From: Neisseria sp. KEM232
GTDB lineage: Bacteria; Pseudomonadota; Gammaproteobacteria; Burkholderiales; Neisseriaceae
DNA length: 64,000 bases
Assembly (NCBI RefSeq): GCF_002237445.1
Contig: NZ_CP022527.1
Location: 1,116,001-1,180,000 of the forward strand
Direction: 5' to 3'
Below are positions 52,787-61,989 of the stretch, one piece after another. The notes under the pieces were generated by a model. The model searched no databases. It was not told the DNA's origin and worked only from the letters and a program-made list of their open reading frames with translations. Positions within the stretch are counted from its first letter, which is position 1, and every line of letters begins with the position of its first letter. The translations under genes were made by a program, and so were the position numbers.

Positions 52787-53575
52787 CTACTGGTTGCTGC
52801 GTATCCATTTGAGCCACGGATCGAACAGCTGCGGGCTGACGGCGGCAATGACCGATCGCTGGAAAACGTGTTCTCCGCTCCAAAAATCGTCGCCTTCGAG
52901 TGTGGCGAGGCAGCCGCCTGCTTCGCTGAAAATCAGCGAGCCTGCCGCGTAGTCCCACAGTTTCTGGCCGCCGTGGACGTACACGTCCATGCGTCCGGCG
53001 GCGAGATAGCACCAGTCGAGCGTGCTGCTGCCCATGCTGCGGATGCTGCCCACCGGCGAGAGGGTGCTCATGCGGCTGGAGAGTTTGCCCGAACGCAGGT
53101 ATTTGATTTCCACGCCGGCGATGGCACGGTGGAGTTTTTTTTCGCGCAGCGCCAGCGGCAGGCGGCGGCCGTTGAGAAACGCGCCCTGCCCGGCCTGCGC
53201 GTAAAAGCATTCGTCGGACACGGGGTTGTAGATAACGCCGATTTCGGGTCTGCCCTGCCGCAGCAGGGCGGCGGAGAGGGCGAAGTGGGGGAAGCCGTTG
53301 ACGAAATTGGTGGTGCCGTCTATCGGGTCGACCACCCACAGCGCGTCGTGGTTGTGCAGCCACAAGTCGCGCTGCGCCTGTTCGGCCATTTCCTCGCCGA
53401 GCATCGGGCAGCCGGCAATCTGCCGCAGGCCGTCTGAAAAAGCGGCCTGCGCCGCCAGATCGGCTTCCGACAGAATGCTGCCGTCGGCCTTCTCGCTTGC
53501 GGCCGACGTGAGAAAGCGCGGCATCACTTCGGTGTGCGCGATGTGTTTCACCAGCGTTTGTAATTCTTGCAACAC
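52787..53575 (-). CDS. suhB: inositol monophosphatase family protein (SuhB-like)
   Basis: 262 residues. Metal/phosphate motifs LWVVDPIDGTTNFVNGFPHF and the second motif LWDYAAGSLIFSEAGG, with the early GEEMAEQ glutamate. SuhB also serves in rRNA processing and antitermination with NusA in E. coli. A DUS encodes AFSDGLRQ. Confidence 0.9.
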   Translation of the reverse strand: MLQELQTLVKHIAHTEVMPRFLTSAASEKADGSILSEADLAAQAAFSDGLRQIAGCPMLGEEMAEQAQRDLWLHNHDALWVVDPIDGTTNFVNGFPHFALSAALLRQGRPEIGVIYNPVSDECFYAQAGQGAFLNGRRLPLALREKKLHRAIAGVEIKYLRSGKLSSRMSTLSPVGSIRSMGSSTLDWCYLAAGRMDVYVHGGQKLWDYAAGSLIFSEAGGCLATLEGDDFWSGEHVFQRSVIAAVSPQLFDPWLKWIRSNQ

Positions 53576-53709
53576 GATTGCCGTCCTTTATCCGTACAGG
53601 CCGCCCGAAAGTTTTCAGACGGCCTGTCTGCGCGGCGGCGCGCGCTATGCATTGCGCGCCGCACCTGTATTGTATAATTGCGGGCTATATTAACCGATTT
53701 TTACCGATT

Positions 53710-54429
53710 ATGCCCCGCTTCTTTGTCGATGCCGCCCTCACCGAGGGCGCGGCCGTTTCCCTGCCGCCCGCCGTGGTGCGCCATCTGCACGTTTTGCGCT
53801 GCCGCGCGGGCGAGGAAATCGTTTTGTTCAACGGCGGCGGCTTTGCTTATCCGGCCGTGCTCGAACACATCGGCAAACGCGAAGCGGATGCGCGGATTCT
53901 GGCCGAGAGGCCGTCTGAAAGCGAATCGCCGCTGTCGGTCACGCTGGTTCAGGCCGTGTCGGCGGGCGAGAAGATGGACTTCATCATTCAGAAAAGCGTC
54001 GAATTGGGCGTGAACGAAATTTTCCCCGTTGTCAGCACCCGCTCGGTGGCGCGGCTCGATGGCGAACGTGCGGCCAAGCGGGTGGCGCGCTGGCAGGAAA
54101 TCGCCGTGGCCGCCTGCGAGCAGAGCGGGCGCGACACCGTTCCCGCCATCCGCCCGCTGCTGCCTTTCACGCAGGCGCTCGCGCTGCTGCCCGCAGGCGG
54201 CACCCGCCTGCTGATGAGCCCGCGCAACGGCACCGGTCTGCGCACTCTGCCGCCGACACGGCACGCCATCCTTGCCGTCGGCCCAGAAGGCGGCTGGACA
54301 GAACAGGAAGCCGCCGCCGCCGCCGCCGCAGGCTTCGCCGCCGTCACCCTCGGCCGCCGCGTGCTGCGTACCGAAACCGCCCCCGTCGCCGCCCTCGCCG
54401 CGATGCAGACGCTGTGGGGCGATTTTTGA
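53710..54429 (+). CDS. rsmE: 16S rRNA m3U1498 methyltransferase
   Basis: 239 residues from MPRFFVDAALTEGAAVSLPP. N-terminal PUA-like domain (HLHVLRCRAGEEIVLFNGGG) and SPOUT domain with VQAVSAGEKMDFIIQKSVELGV, the AVGPEGGWTEQE SAM-binding knot and LGRRVLRTETAPVAAL. A DUS encodes ERPSESES. Confidence 0.95.
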   Translation: MPRFFVDAALTEGAAVSLPPAVVRHLHVLRCRAGEEIVLFNGGGFAYPAVLEHIGKREADARILAERPSESESPLSVTLVQAVSAGEKMDFIIQKSVELGVNEIFPVVSTRSVARLDGERAAKRVARWQEIAVAACEQSGRDTVPAIRPLLPFTQALALLPAGGTRLLMSPRNGTGLRTLPPTRHAILAVGPEGGWTEQEAAAAAAAGFAAVTLGRRVLRTETAPVAALAAMQTLWGDF

Positions 54430-54444
54430 GATTTTCCTTGTTTG

Positions 54445-54483
54445 AGGCCGTCTGAAACACCGTTTTGCCTTTTCAGACGGCCT
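54445..54483 (+). terminator. DUS-pair terminator of rsmE
   Basis: AGGCCGTCTGAA (54445-54456) and complement (54472-54483), between rsmE and prmA. Confidence 0.6.
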
Positions 54484-54514
54484 CTCCATCCCAACCCCGA
54501 TTGAAAGCCCGACC

Positions 54515-55402
54515 ATGTCCTACCAGCAAACCACCTTTATCGTTAACGAACTGATCGCCGAACCCCTGTCCGACGCGCTGATGGCGCACGGCGCGCTCTC
54601 CGCCGCCATCGAAGACGCCTACGCGGGCACGGACGAAGAGCAGGCCATTTTCGGCGAACCGGGCATGCCCGCCGAACAGGTTTGGCAAAACAGCAAAGTG
54701 CTGGCGCTGTTTGCCGAAAACGACGATGTGGCCGCCGTTGTGGCTGCTGCCGCCGCCTCGCTCGACATACCCGCGCCGCCCTACCGCACCGAACTTCTGC
54801 CCGAACAGGACTGGGTGCGGCTGACGCAGGCGCAGTTCGACCCCATCAAAATCTCCGAGCGCCTGTGGATTACGCCCTCGTGGCACGACGCGCCCGACAG
54901 CGGCGCCGTCAACCTGCAACTCGACCCCGGCCTGGCCTTCGGCACGGGCAGCCACCCCACCACCCGCCTGTGCCTGCAATGGCTGGATACCGAACTGAAA
55001 GGCGGCGAAAGCGTGTTGGACTACGGCTGCGGCTCGGGCATCCTCGCCATCGCCGCCCTCAAACTCGGCGCACGCGCCGCCGACGGCGTGGATATCGACC
55101 CGCAGGCCGTTGCCGCCGCCAAAGCCAACGCCGAACAAAACAACACGGCGGCGCGCTTCTATCTGCCCGACGAACTGCCGCAGGGACAATACGACGTCGT
55201 CGTCGCCAACATTCTCGCCAACCCGCTGCGTATGCTCGGCGAAATGCTCGCCGCCCGCACCAAAAGCGGCGGCCGCATCGTCCTTTCGGGACTTTTGGCC
55301 GACCAGGCGCAGGAATTGTCGGAAATCTACGGCCGCTGGTTCGACATTGATCCCGTTGCCGCCGACGAAGGCTGGGCACGTCTGAGCGGCGTGAAACGCT
55401 GA
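54515..55402 (+). CDS. prmA: ribosomal protein L11 methyltransferase
   Basis: 295 residues. Substrate-recognition N-domain, then the class I SAM fold with DPGLAFGTGSHPTTRLCLQW, VLDYGCGSGILAIAALKLGA, GVDIDPQAV and VVANILANPLRM. Trimethylates L11. The start MSYQQTTFIVNELIAEP is family typical. Confidence 0.97.
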   Translation: MSYQQTTFIVNELIAEPLSDALMAHGALSAAIEDAYAGTDEEQAIFGEPGMPAEQVWQNSKVLALFAENDDVAAVVAAAAASLDIPAPPYRTELLPEQDWVRLTQAQFDPIKISERLWITPSWHDAPDSGAVNLQLDPGLAFGTGSHPTTRLCLQWLDTELKGGESVLDYGCGSGILAIAALKLGARAADGVDIDPQAVAAAKANAEQNNTAARFYLPDELPQGQYDVVVANILANPLRMLGEMLAARTKSGGRIVLSGLLADQAQELSEIYGRWFDIDPVAADEGWARLSGVKR

Positions 55403-55433
55403 CACGGCGGCAATACCGCCCGTCCAACCGAAG

Positions 55434-55473
55434 AGGCCGTCTGAAAACCCTTTTGCGGGCTTTCAGACGGCCT
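55434..55473. terminator. DUS-pair terminator between prmA and gapA
   Basis: AGGCCGTCTGAA (55434-55445) and complement (55462-55473), between convergent genes. Confidence 0.65.
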
Positions 55474-55498
55474 CTTTAAGCTCTGCCGCAGGCGCGGC

Positions 55499-56530
55499 TT
55501 ATGCGAATTCGGGCACTTCCTGTCCGGTCATGCGCAGGGCGGTGCGCAGCATCTGGCAGCTGAAGCCCCATTCGTTGTCGTACCAGGCGAACACTTTCAC
55601 CATATTGCCGTCGACGACTTTGGTAATCGTGGCATCAAAGCTGCTGGCGACGGTGGTGTGGTTGAAGTCGGTGGACACCAGCGGCAGGGTATTGTACGCC
55701 AACACGCCTTTCAGACGGCCTTCTTCGGCGGCGGCTTTCATCAGCGCGTTGATTTCGTCGACGGAAGTATCGCGTCCGGCTTGGAAGCTCAGGTCAACCA
55801 GAGATACGTTGACGGTGGGCACGCGGATGGCGAGGCCGTCGAGCTTGCCTTTGAGTTCGGGCAGTACGAGGCCGACGGCTTTGGCCGCGCCGGTTTTGGT
55901 GGGAATCATGTTTTCCACGCCGCTGCGCGCGCGGCGCAGGTCTTTGTGGCGCACGTCGGTAACGGTTTGGTCGTTGGTGAGCGCGTGGATGGTGGTCATC
56001 GCGCCTTTGACGATGCCGACGCTTTCGCTCAACACTTTGGCCACGGGAGCAAGGCAGTTGGTAGTGCAGGAGGCGTTGGAAATCACGGTCATGTCGTCGG
56101 TAATCACATCATCGTTGACGCCGTAAACAACGGTGGCATCGACATCGTCGCCGCCGGGTGCGGAAATCAGCACTTTCTTCGCGCCGCTGTCGAGGTGGAC
56201 TTGCGCTTTGGCTTTGCTGGTAAACGCACCGGTGCATTCCATTACCAAATCCACGCCGAGTTCTTTCCACGGCAGCTCGGCCGGGTTGCGGGTGGAGAAA
56301 TAGGGGATTTTGCGGCCGTTGATGATGAGGTGGTTTTCATCGTGGGACACATCGGCGGCAAAGCGGCCGTGTACGGTGTCGAATTTGGTGAGGTGGGCAT
56401 TGGTTTCGATGCCGCCGCTGGCGTTGACGGCAACGATTTCGAGCCGGTCTTGCAGGTTGTAGTCGTAAATGGCGCGCAATACTTGGCGGCCGATGCGGCC
56501 GTAGCCGTTGATGGCAACTTTGATGCCCAT
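55499..56530 (-). CDS. gapA: type I glyceraldehyde-3-phosphate dehydrogenase
   Basis: 343 residues from [20 protein letters not shown]; the frame open to 56689 upstream has no coding character. Catalytic Cys155 in [12 protein letters not shown], and the phosphate-binding site near [13 protein letters not shown]. After the second beta strand it has AVNASGG, where NAD-specific enzymes usually have Asp, so use of NADP is possible. It matches the Neisseria GapA-1 type. A DUS encodes EEGRLKGV. Confidence 0.95.
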   Translation of the reverse strand: MGIKVAINGYGRIGRQVLRAIYDYNLQDRLEIVAVNASGGIETNAHLTKFDTVHGRFAADVSHDENHLIINGRKIPYFSTRNPAELPWKELGVDLVMECTGAFTSKAKAQVHLDSGAKKVLISAPGGDDVDATVVYGVNDDVITDDMTVISNASCTTNCLAPVAKVLSESVGIVKGAMTTIHALTNDQTVTDVRHKDLRRARSGVENMIPTKTGAAKAVGLVLPELKGKLDGLAIRVPTVNVSLVDLSFQAGRDTSVDEINALMKAAAEEGRLKGVLAYNTLPLVSTDFNHTTVASSFDATITKVVDGNMVKVFAWYDNEWGFSCQMLRTALRMTGQEVPEFA

Positions 56531-56651
56531 GGTCTGAATCCTTTGTGTTTTGTGGGTTTGCGGAAATAAAAACCGGCGGATTATAGCAAATTTGTAATCG
56601 GACGTAGTCGGAAAAGGCCGTCTGAAAAACGGCCTCGGGGCAAATTGCGGA

Positions 56652-56747
56652 CAAAAAAATGCCGCCTGAAAAGACAGGCGGCCAAACACATTACGGGGAA
56701 AACGTCTTACTCACTTACTTGCTAGAAAAGCAAATATCTATCAGACG
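56652..56747 (-). ncRNA. small RNA candidate, sibling 2
   Basis: About 96 bases on the minus strand upstream of gapA. It ends in the stem GCCGCCTG/CAGGCGGC (56661-56682) followed by ATTTTTTT. The upstream core GACGTTTTCCCC-GTAATG and GTTTGGCCGCC is shared with the 52.6 kb candidate at matching distance. TATGAT at 56754-56759 is the likely -10; the -35 is weak, so an activator may be needed. Confidence 0.65.
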
Positions 56748-56935
56748 GGATGCATCATAGCGGCTTTGTGCGCCGAACGATTTATTAATAGATAAACGGC
56801 GCAATTTTTCGGATTAACGGTATTTAACAATACGCTTTTAAGCCATTTTCTGCCCCATCCGCATAAAAAGGCCGTCTGAAAAGCGGGAAATGCTTTTCAG
56901 ACGGCCTTTGAAGCGGTTTTATGCCAATCGGCAGC

Positions 56936-58351
56936 TTAACCCGCTGTCACCGCCTTGTATTGCGGGTTCATCAGATTGGCGGGCGACAGGATGTCGTCGA
57001 GCTGCGCCGCGTCCAGCAGGCCGAGTTCCAGCACCACTTCGCGCACGCTTTGGCCGGTTTGCGCGCAGATTCTGCCGACTTTGTCGCCGTTGTGGTGGCC
57101 GATAAAGGGGTTCAGGTAGGTGACGATGCCGATGGAGTCGAAAACGTAATCGGCGCAGGTTTGGCGGTTGGCGGTGATGCCGTCGACGCATTTGTCGGCC
57201 AAGGCGGTGCAGGCGTTGCCGAGCAGTTCGATGCTTTCAAACAGGGCTTGGGCGATAACGGGTTCCATCACGTTGAGTTGGAGCTGCCCCGCTTCGGCGG
57301 CGAAGGCGACGGCGGTGTCGTTACCGATCACTTTGAAGCAGACCTGGTTGGCCACTTCGGGTATCACAGGGTTGACTTTGGCGGGCATGATGGACGAGCC
57401 GGCCTGCATTTCCGGCAGGTTGATTTCGTTCAGGCCGGCGCGCGGGCCGGAGGAGAGCAGGCGCAGATCGTTGCAAATTTTGGAGAGCTTCACCGCCAGA
57501 CGTTTCAGCGCGGCATGGACGCTGACGTAGTCGCCACAGTCGGGCGTGGCCGCAACCAAATCGGGCGACAGGGTGCACGGCAGGCCGCTGATTTCCGAGA
57601 GTTTGGCCACGGCCAGCGGCGCATAGCCTGCGGGGGTGTTGACGCCGGTGCCGATGGCGGTGCCGCCGAGATTGACGGTTAAAAGCAGGTCGATATTGCG
57701 TTGCAGGTTGGCCTCTTCGTCTGCCAGCCAGCGGGCGAAGGCGGCAAATTCGGCGCCCAGCGACATGGGCACGGCGTCCTGCAACTGGGTGCGCCCCATT
57801 TTCAGCACGTCTTTAAAGGCTGCGGCCTTGTCCTCGAAGGCTTTTTTCAGACGGCCTGTTTTTTCCATCAGGGCGGCGGCGCTGTTGTACACGGCAAGGC
57901 GCAGGCCGGTGGGATAGGCGTCGTTGGTCGACTGGCTTGCGTTGACATGATCCATCGGGTCGATGATGCCGTAGCTGCCTTTGGCGTAGCCGAGGATTTC
58001 CAAGGCGAGGTTGGCGATGACTTCGTTGGTGTTCATGTTCACCGACGTACCCGCGCCGCCCTGATAAACGTCGGACGGAAACTGGTCGAGACAGCGGCCT
58101 TTTTCCAGCACTTCGGCACAGGCTTGGTCGATCGCCTGCGCGACTTCGGCGGAGAGCATGCCCAGCTCGGCGTTGGCGCGGGCGGCGGCCTGTTTCACCA
58201 TCACCATGCCGCGCACGAATTCGGGAATGTCGGAAATCCTGCGTTCGGAAATGCGGAAGTTTTCCACCGCGCGCAGGGTGTGGATGCCCCAATAGGCATC
58301 AGCAGGGATTTGTCGCTCGCCCAACAGGTCGCGTTCGGTACGGCTTGTCAT
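56936..58351 (-). CDS. aspA: aspartate ammonia-lyase
   Basis: 471 residues. Fumarase/aspartase signature [15 protein letters not shown], plus [14 protein letters not shown]. Deaminates aspartate to fumarate, an anaerobic electron acceptor. The next upstream features are a solo repeat and a comEA fragment; the promoter region is short and unremarkable. A DUS encodes TGRLKKAFE. Confidence 0.96.
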   Translation of the reverse strand: MTSRTERDLLGERQIPADAYWGIHTLRAVENFRISERRISDIPEFVRGMVMVKQAAARANAELGMLSAEVAQAIDQACAEVLEKGRCLDQFPSDVYQGGAGTSVNMNTNEVIANLALEILGYAKGSYGIIDPMDHVNASQSTNDAYPTGLRLAVYNSAAALMEKTGRLKKAFEDKAAAFKDVLKMGRTQLQDAVPMSLGAEFAAFARWLADEEANLQRNIDLLLTVNLGGTAIGTGVNTPAGYAPLAVAKLSEISGLPCTLSPDLVAATPDCGDYVSVHAALKRLAVKLSKICNDLRLLSSGPRAGLNEINLPEMQAGSSIMPAKVNPVIPEVANQVCFKVIGNDTAVAFAAEAGQLQLNVMEPVIAQALFESIELLGNACTALADKCVDGITANRQTCADYVFDSIGIVTYLNPFIGHHNGDKVGRICAQTGQSVREVVLELGLLDAAQLDDILSPANLMNPQYKAVTAG

Positions 58352-58381
58352 GTCTTTTCTCCAAATTCGATGATAAAAATA

Positions 58382-58397
58382 GGGGCTGTACTAGATA
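58382..58397. mobile_element. possible terminal repeat of an IS1016-like element
   Basis: GGGGCTGTACTAGATA is the form I associate with the ends of IS1016-type elements in Neisseria. Directly after it the sequence enters the middle of comEA in frame with a TAA. No transposase is present, so only an end remains. Confidence 0.4.
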
Positions 58398-58398
58398 A

Positions 58399-58620
58399 GG
58401 CATCGGCCCGGCCAAAGCCCAGGCCATTGCCGACTACCGTAAGGAAAACGGTGATTTCAAATCGGTTGAGGATTTGAAAAAGGTCAAAGGCATCGGCGAG
58501 GGTATCTTCGGCAAGCTCAAGGATGAGGCTACCGTCGGTTCCGCACCCAATGCCAAAGCAGCCAAACCCGCCGCACCTGCCGCCAAAAACGTACCGCCCG
58601 CTCCCGCCGCCAAAAAGTAG
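58399..58620 (+). pseudogene. comEA: truncated comEA, C-terminal fragment
   Basis: 73 codons: [20 protein letters not shown] then [20 protein letters not shown] and a Lys/Ala/Pro-rich tail ending AKK. The helix-hairpin-helix of the competence DNA-binding protein is complete, but there is no start codon, no signal peptide, and a stop directly upstream. Normal Neisseria ComEA is about 100 residues, so the first third is missing. Its terminator follows. Confidence 0.75.
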
Positions 58621-58642
58621 GCAGACACATCCGTCCGTAACA

Positions 58643-58677
58643 AAAGCCGCCGGTGCCTGTCAGCATCCGGCGGCTTT
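58643..58677 (+). terminator. rho-independent terminator of the comEA fragment
   Basis: AAAGCCGCCGG and CCGGCGGCTTT arms (11 bp) around a 13-base loop, 22 bases after the comEA stop. Confidence 0.8.
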
Positions 58678-58967
58678 GTCATTTGTAGCGATGGGAGCAA
58701 TTCAGACTGTTAAACCGTCTGTGTAGGGCTAACCCAGACATATGGTTGTCTGAGTTGACCTTTTGGTGGAATTTATACGGGGGAGATGTCCTACGGTAGA
58801 AATTGTTCGTTCACAGGAATAACGGAATAACCACCTCAGTGAAAATCAAATCGGCGTGTTCGTGGCGTTATGCAGTTGTTACCTGCTGTTTTATAGATTC
58901 GTTCAAAATTTAAAAACGTATAGGAGTAAGGAACTTTGGGTATTTTTCCTTACTGATATCCAAAAAT
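58678..58967. other. AT-richer intergenic region without a gene
   Basis: Nothing coding was found in about 290 bases. There is a small dyad (CAGACA, six bases, TGTCTG near 58735-58757) and no DUS, which is unusual for this chromosome. It may be the debris of an insertion next to comEA. Confidence 0.4.
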
Positions 58968-59603
58968 TCAAAGATACGGATTATGCCGTTTTTCATGCCC
59001 GACGGTAGTCATGCGTCCGTGACCGGTGATGATTTGGGTATCGTCAGGGAGTGCGAAAATCTTTTCTCTGATGTTGCGGATCAAATCTTCGTGATTGCTG
59101 CGTTCGAAATCGGTTCGGCCTATGCTTTCGTAAAAAATGACGTCTCCCGCAATCAGTAATTCTGCTTCGGCGCAATAAAAGACGACATGACCGGGCGTAT
59201 GTCCCGGAACATGAAGTACTTTGAACGCATATTTTCCAACTTTCAGAGTGTCGCCGTCGGAGAGCCATTGGGTTGGCATAAAGGGTTTCGCGGGGGGGAA
59301 ATTATATTGTTTGGTGATGGAGGCGAGGTCGGCGAGCAGAAAGCGGTCTGCTTCGTGGGGACCGAAAACCTGAATTTCGGGGTTGAGCGCGGTGATTTCC
59401 GATACGCCGCCGATATGATCGAGATGTCCGTGTGTGAGCCAGACGGCTTTTGCTTTCAGATTCCGTTTTTCCGCTTCTTCCATCAGTCGGGGGATGTTGC
59501 CTCCCGTATCGGTGAATACGGCTTCCCCGCTTTCGTCGTCCCACATCAGCGTGCAGTTTTGGCGGAACAGGGTAACGGGTATGATTTCAACATGTAGCGA
59601 CAT
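58968..59603 (-). CDS. MBL-fold hydrolase, YcbL/glyoxalase II-like
   Basis: 211 residues from MSLHVEIIPVTLFRQNCTLM. Metal-binding THGHLDHIGG, then HVPGHTPGHVVFY, LIAGDVIFYESIGRTDF and the late TGHGRMTTVGHEK histidine. The single-domain size and motifs fit the YcbL type I glyoxalase II group. A run of seven G at about 59293-59299 lies in the coding region. Confidence 0.9.
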   Translation of the reverse strand: MSLHVEIIPVTLFRQNCTLMWDDESGEAVFTDTGGNIPRLMEEAEKRNLKAKAVWLTHGHLDHIGGVSEITALNPEIQVFGPHEADRFLLADLASITKQYNFPPAKPFMPTQWLSDGDTLKVGKYAFKVLHVPGHTPGHVVFYCAEAELLIAGDVIFYESIGRTDFERSNHEDLIRNIREKIFALPDDTQIITGHGRMTTVGHEKRHNPYL

Positions 59604-59704
59604 TGTTTTCCTTGGCTGGATATTGTTATGGGTTTGCATGGCCTGCAATCTGCTGAATTATATGTGATAATCGCATGCAAACCAATTATTTGGAGGTATA
59701 TGCG

Positions 59705-60508
59705 GTGAAAGACCTTATTTTCTGTGGGCTTTTTTCCATAAGCTGCGCTGCCCATGCCGCTCCGTCGCTGATGCTGGCCGAGGAGTACCGCAACCAAAAC
59801 GTGGAAAACTGGGCGGCAAGCGAAAAATTGGACGGCGTGCGCGCCTATTGGGACGGCAAAAAACTGCTCAGCCGTCAGGGATACGCTTTCACACCTCCGC
59901 CGGGGTTTACCAAAAATTTTCCCGATTATCCGCTGGACGGCGAGCTTTATGCCGGACGCGGACGTTTTGAGCAGACTTCGGCCGCTGTCCGCTCCGCATC
60001 GGGCGATTGGTCGGGCATACGCCTGTATGTTTTCGATGTACCGCAGGCGCAGGGTAATCTTTACAAACGGTTGGCGGTTATAGAAGGCCGTCTGAAAAAA
60101 TACCCCGCCAATATTTCAGTCGTCAGGCAGACGCCGGTAAAAGACATCGTCCAAGCGCGCGCCATGATGGAAAAAATCGTTGCGGAAGGCGGCGAGGGCG
60201 TGATTTTGCGCGATCCTGCCGCACCTTACGCGGCGGGGCGCAGCAGCAGCTATCTGAAACTGAAACCGCAGCAGGATGCGGAATGCACCGTCACCAAACA
60301 TTACGAAGGAAAGGGCAAATACGCGGGCAAACTCGGCTCCGTCGGCTGCCGCAACAGTTTGGGCGAATTCAAAATCGGCAGCGGATTCAAGGATGCCGAC
60401 CGCGCCAATCCGCCGCCTGTCGGTTCGGTTATCACCTACCGCTATCGCGGTTTCACACAAAAAGGCCTGCCCCGTTTCGCCACGTTTATGCGCGTCCGCA
60501 AAGATTGA
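59705..60508 (+). CDS. periplasmic ATP-dependent DNA ligase LigE
   Basis: 267 residues. Start chosen at GTG 59705, because GGAGG lies eight bases upstream; the ATG at 59675 has no such site. Signal peptide KDLIFCGLFSISCAAHAAPS. Adenylation domain with the lysine motif KLDGVR (Lys41), LDGELYAG, GGEGVILRD and SSYLKLKP, then an OB domain. Lig E enzymes in Neisseria and Haemophilus are exported and may join DNA during uptake or biofilm formation. A DUS encodes EGRLKKYP. Confidence 0.93.
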   Translation: MKDLIFCGLFSISCAAHAAPSLMLAEEYRNQNVENWAASEKLDGVRAYWDGKKLLSRQGYAFTPPPGFTKNFPDYPLDGELYAGRGRFEQTSAAVRSASGDWSGIRLYVFDVPQAQGNLYKRLAVIEGRLKKYPANISVVRQTPVKDIVQARAMMEKIVAEGGEGVILRDPAAPYAAGRSSSYLKLKPQQDAECTVTKHYEGKGKYAGKLGSVGCRNSLGEFKIGSGFKDADRANPPPVGSVITYRYRGFTQKGLPRFATFMRVRKD

Positions 60509-60541
60509 GCGGAGGCCGTCTGAAACCGCTCTGCCATACCG

Positions 60542-60583
60542 AGGCCGTCTGAAAACGAAGCAGTCCGTTTTTTCAGACGGCCT
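60542..60583. terminator. DUS-pair terminator between ligE and the sirtuin gene
   Basis: AGGCCGTCTGAA (60542-60553) and complement (60572-60583), between convergent genes. Confidence 0.65.
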
Positions 60584-60603
60584 CAACTGTTTTTCCGCGG
60601 CAT

Positions 60604-61299
60604 TCAGCCCTGTTCCCGCCGTGCCGCCGCAATCAGTTCGCCAACCAGTTGCGGCACCCCTTCCGCCGCCTTTTTCGCCAACACCTCCGCCCGCACGCCG
60701 TTCAAATTCGGTTTCGGATCAACCAGATAAACCGGCGCGTCGGAGCGGGCATAATGAAGCAGCGACGCGGCGGGGTAAACCTGAAGCGACGTGCCCACCA
60801 CCATCACAATGTCGGCACCGCACACCATGCCCGCCGCCTTGTCCATCAGCGGCACGGCCTCGCCGAACCAGACGATGTGCGGCCGCAGCGGATTGCCGTA
60901 GCGGTCGCAGTCGGACGGCTTCTGATCGCCGCTCCACGGCATCACGTCGGTTTCGTCGGCCGTGCTTCTGAGCTTGTCCAATTCGCCGTGCAGATGCAGC
61001 ACCTTGCTGCTGCCCGCCCGCTCGTGCAGATTGTCCACGTTTTGCGTGATGATTTGCACGTCGTAATATTTTTCCAACTCGGCCAAAGCCTTGTGTGCGG
61101 CATTCGGTTTGGCTGCCGCCGCTTTGCGCCGCCTCTTGTTGTAAAAGTCGATTACCACCTGCGGCTGGCGGGCGAAGGCTTCGGGCGTGCAAACGTCCTC
61201 GATGCGCCAGCCCTCCCACAGCCCGTCGCTGTCGCGGAAGGTTTGCAGGCCGCTTTCGGCGCTGATGCCCGCGCCGGTCAGCGCCACGCATTTTTTCAT
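60604..61299 (-). CDS. sirtuin-type NAD-dependent protein deacylase, zinc cysteines missing
   Basis: 231 residues from MKKCVALTGAGISAESGLQT. NAD-binding GAGIS, FRDSDGLWEG, ITQNVDNLHERAG and HLHGEL (catalytic His104), with LRPHIVWFGEAVP and VVGTSLQVYPAA. The zinc-binding cysteines of CobB are absent: between His104 and LRP only Cys131 is found. Such zinc-free sirtuins are known in the class that includes some macro-linked or U-type enzymes, but activity would need testing. Confidence 0.88.
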   Translation of the reverse strand: MKKCVALTGAGISAESGLQTFRDSDGLWEGWRIEDVCTPEAFARQPQVVIDFYNKRRRKAAAAKPNAAHKALAELEKYYDVQIITQNVDNLHERAGSSKVLHLHGELDKLRSTADETDVMPWSGDQKPSDCDRYGNPLRPHIVWFGEAVPLMDKAAGMVCGADIVMVVGTSLQVYPAASLLHYARSDAPVYLVDPKPNLNGVRAEVLAKKAAEGVPQLVGELIAAARREQG

Positions 61300-61426
61300 T
61301 GTTTGTTCCTTTCGGTATTCTGTTTTGGCAAGCCACAATATGGGAAACCGGTATGCCGTCTGAAGACGTCTCGGATTTTCAGACGGCCTTTTATATTTCG
61401 GAATCCCGCAGCAACGCGTCATCCCC

Positions 61427-61960
61427 TCAAACAGGCAAAAACGCGATGTTCAGATTGTTGGCAAGCACCAATTCTTTGAATTTCTCCGTAAACACCCAAA
61501 CCAGATTGTCCGAATCCTCTTTGGCGCAATACTCAAACCCGCCCGCGTGTTCAAGGAAAACGGGCGGGTAGTCGATAAACCGTTCGCCGTCGATTTCGTA
61601 ACAATCGGATTGTTCAAAATCAACCAAGGCAAGCGACGGTTTGATTTTGCCCAAAAAGCACCTCAATTCCACATTTCGGATTTTGAGCACCGCAGGGAAA
61701 AATGCCAGCTCCTGTTCCAAATGCCCCGCCAGCTTGTGCACGAAACGCTCGGAAAACAAAGGCATTTTGGGAATGGTTTGGATAAAGTCGGTTTGCGAAA
61801 TATTGTCGGGCGTATATCCTTCCTGCGCGATAAAAACCGCTTGTTGCCGGTAACCGCCCTCGCCGTACACAATAAAATCGTCAATGCCTGCGTCGGTTTG
61901 CTGTAAATCGGCATACGCGGCTTCGTTGTTCACGGCGGAATATAAATTGTAGTATTTCAT
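61427..61960 (-). CDS. hypothetical protein, possibly an immunity-type protein
   Basis: 177 residues: MKYYNLYSAVNNEAAYADLQ, acidic, no signal peptide, several cysteines near the middle and end (ELRCFLGK, SDCYEIDGE, FEYCAKED). The composition is more AT-rich than the neighbours. The start MKYYNLYS and the PLFSERFVHKLAG segment recall small immunity proteins of polymorphic toxin systems (DUF1629/Imm-like), but I cannot confirm that and no toxin is adjacent. GGAAAACGC precedes the ATG. Confidence 0.6.
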   Translation of the reverse strand: MKYYNLYSAVNNEAAYADLQQTDAGIDDFIVYGEGGYRQQAVFIAQEGYTPDNISQTDFIQTIPKMPLFSERFVHKLAGHLEQELAFFPAVLKIRNVELRCFLGKIKPSLALVDFEQSDCYEIDGERFIDYPPVFLEHAGGFEYCAKEDSDNLVWVFTEKFKELVLANNLNIAFLPV

Positions 61961-61989
61961 GCGTTTTCCTTTGTTCGGAATGGGTTTGA

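Noticed and set aside
58621..58967. tRNA or rRNA remnant near comEA
   Set aside because: No cloverleaf, T-loop or 5S-like sequence was seen, although comEA copies often follow rRNA operons.
59293..59299. Seven-G run in the YcbL-like gene as a phase-variation tract
   Set aside because: Short, in a cytoplasmic housekeeping-type enzyme, with an intact frame.
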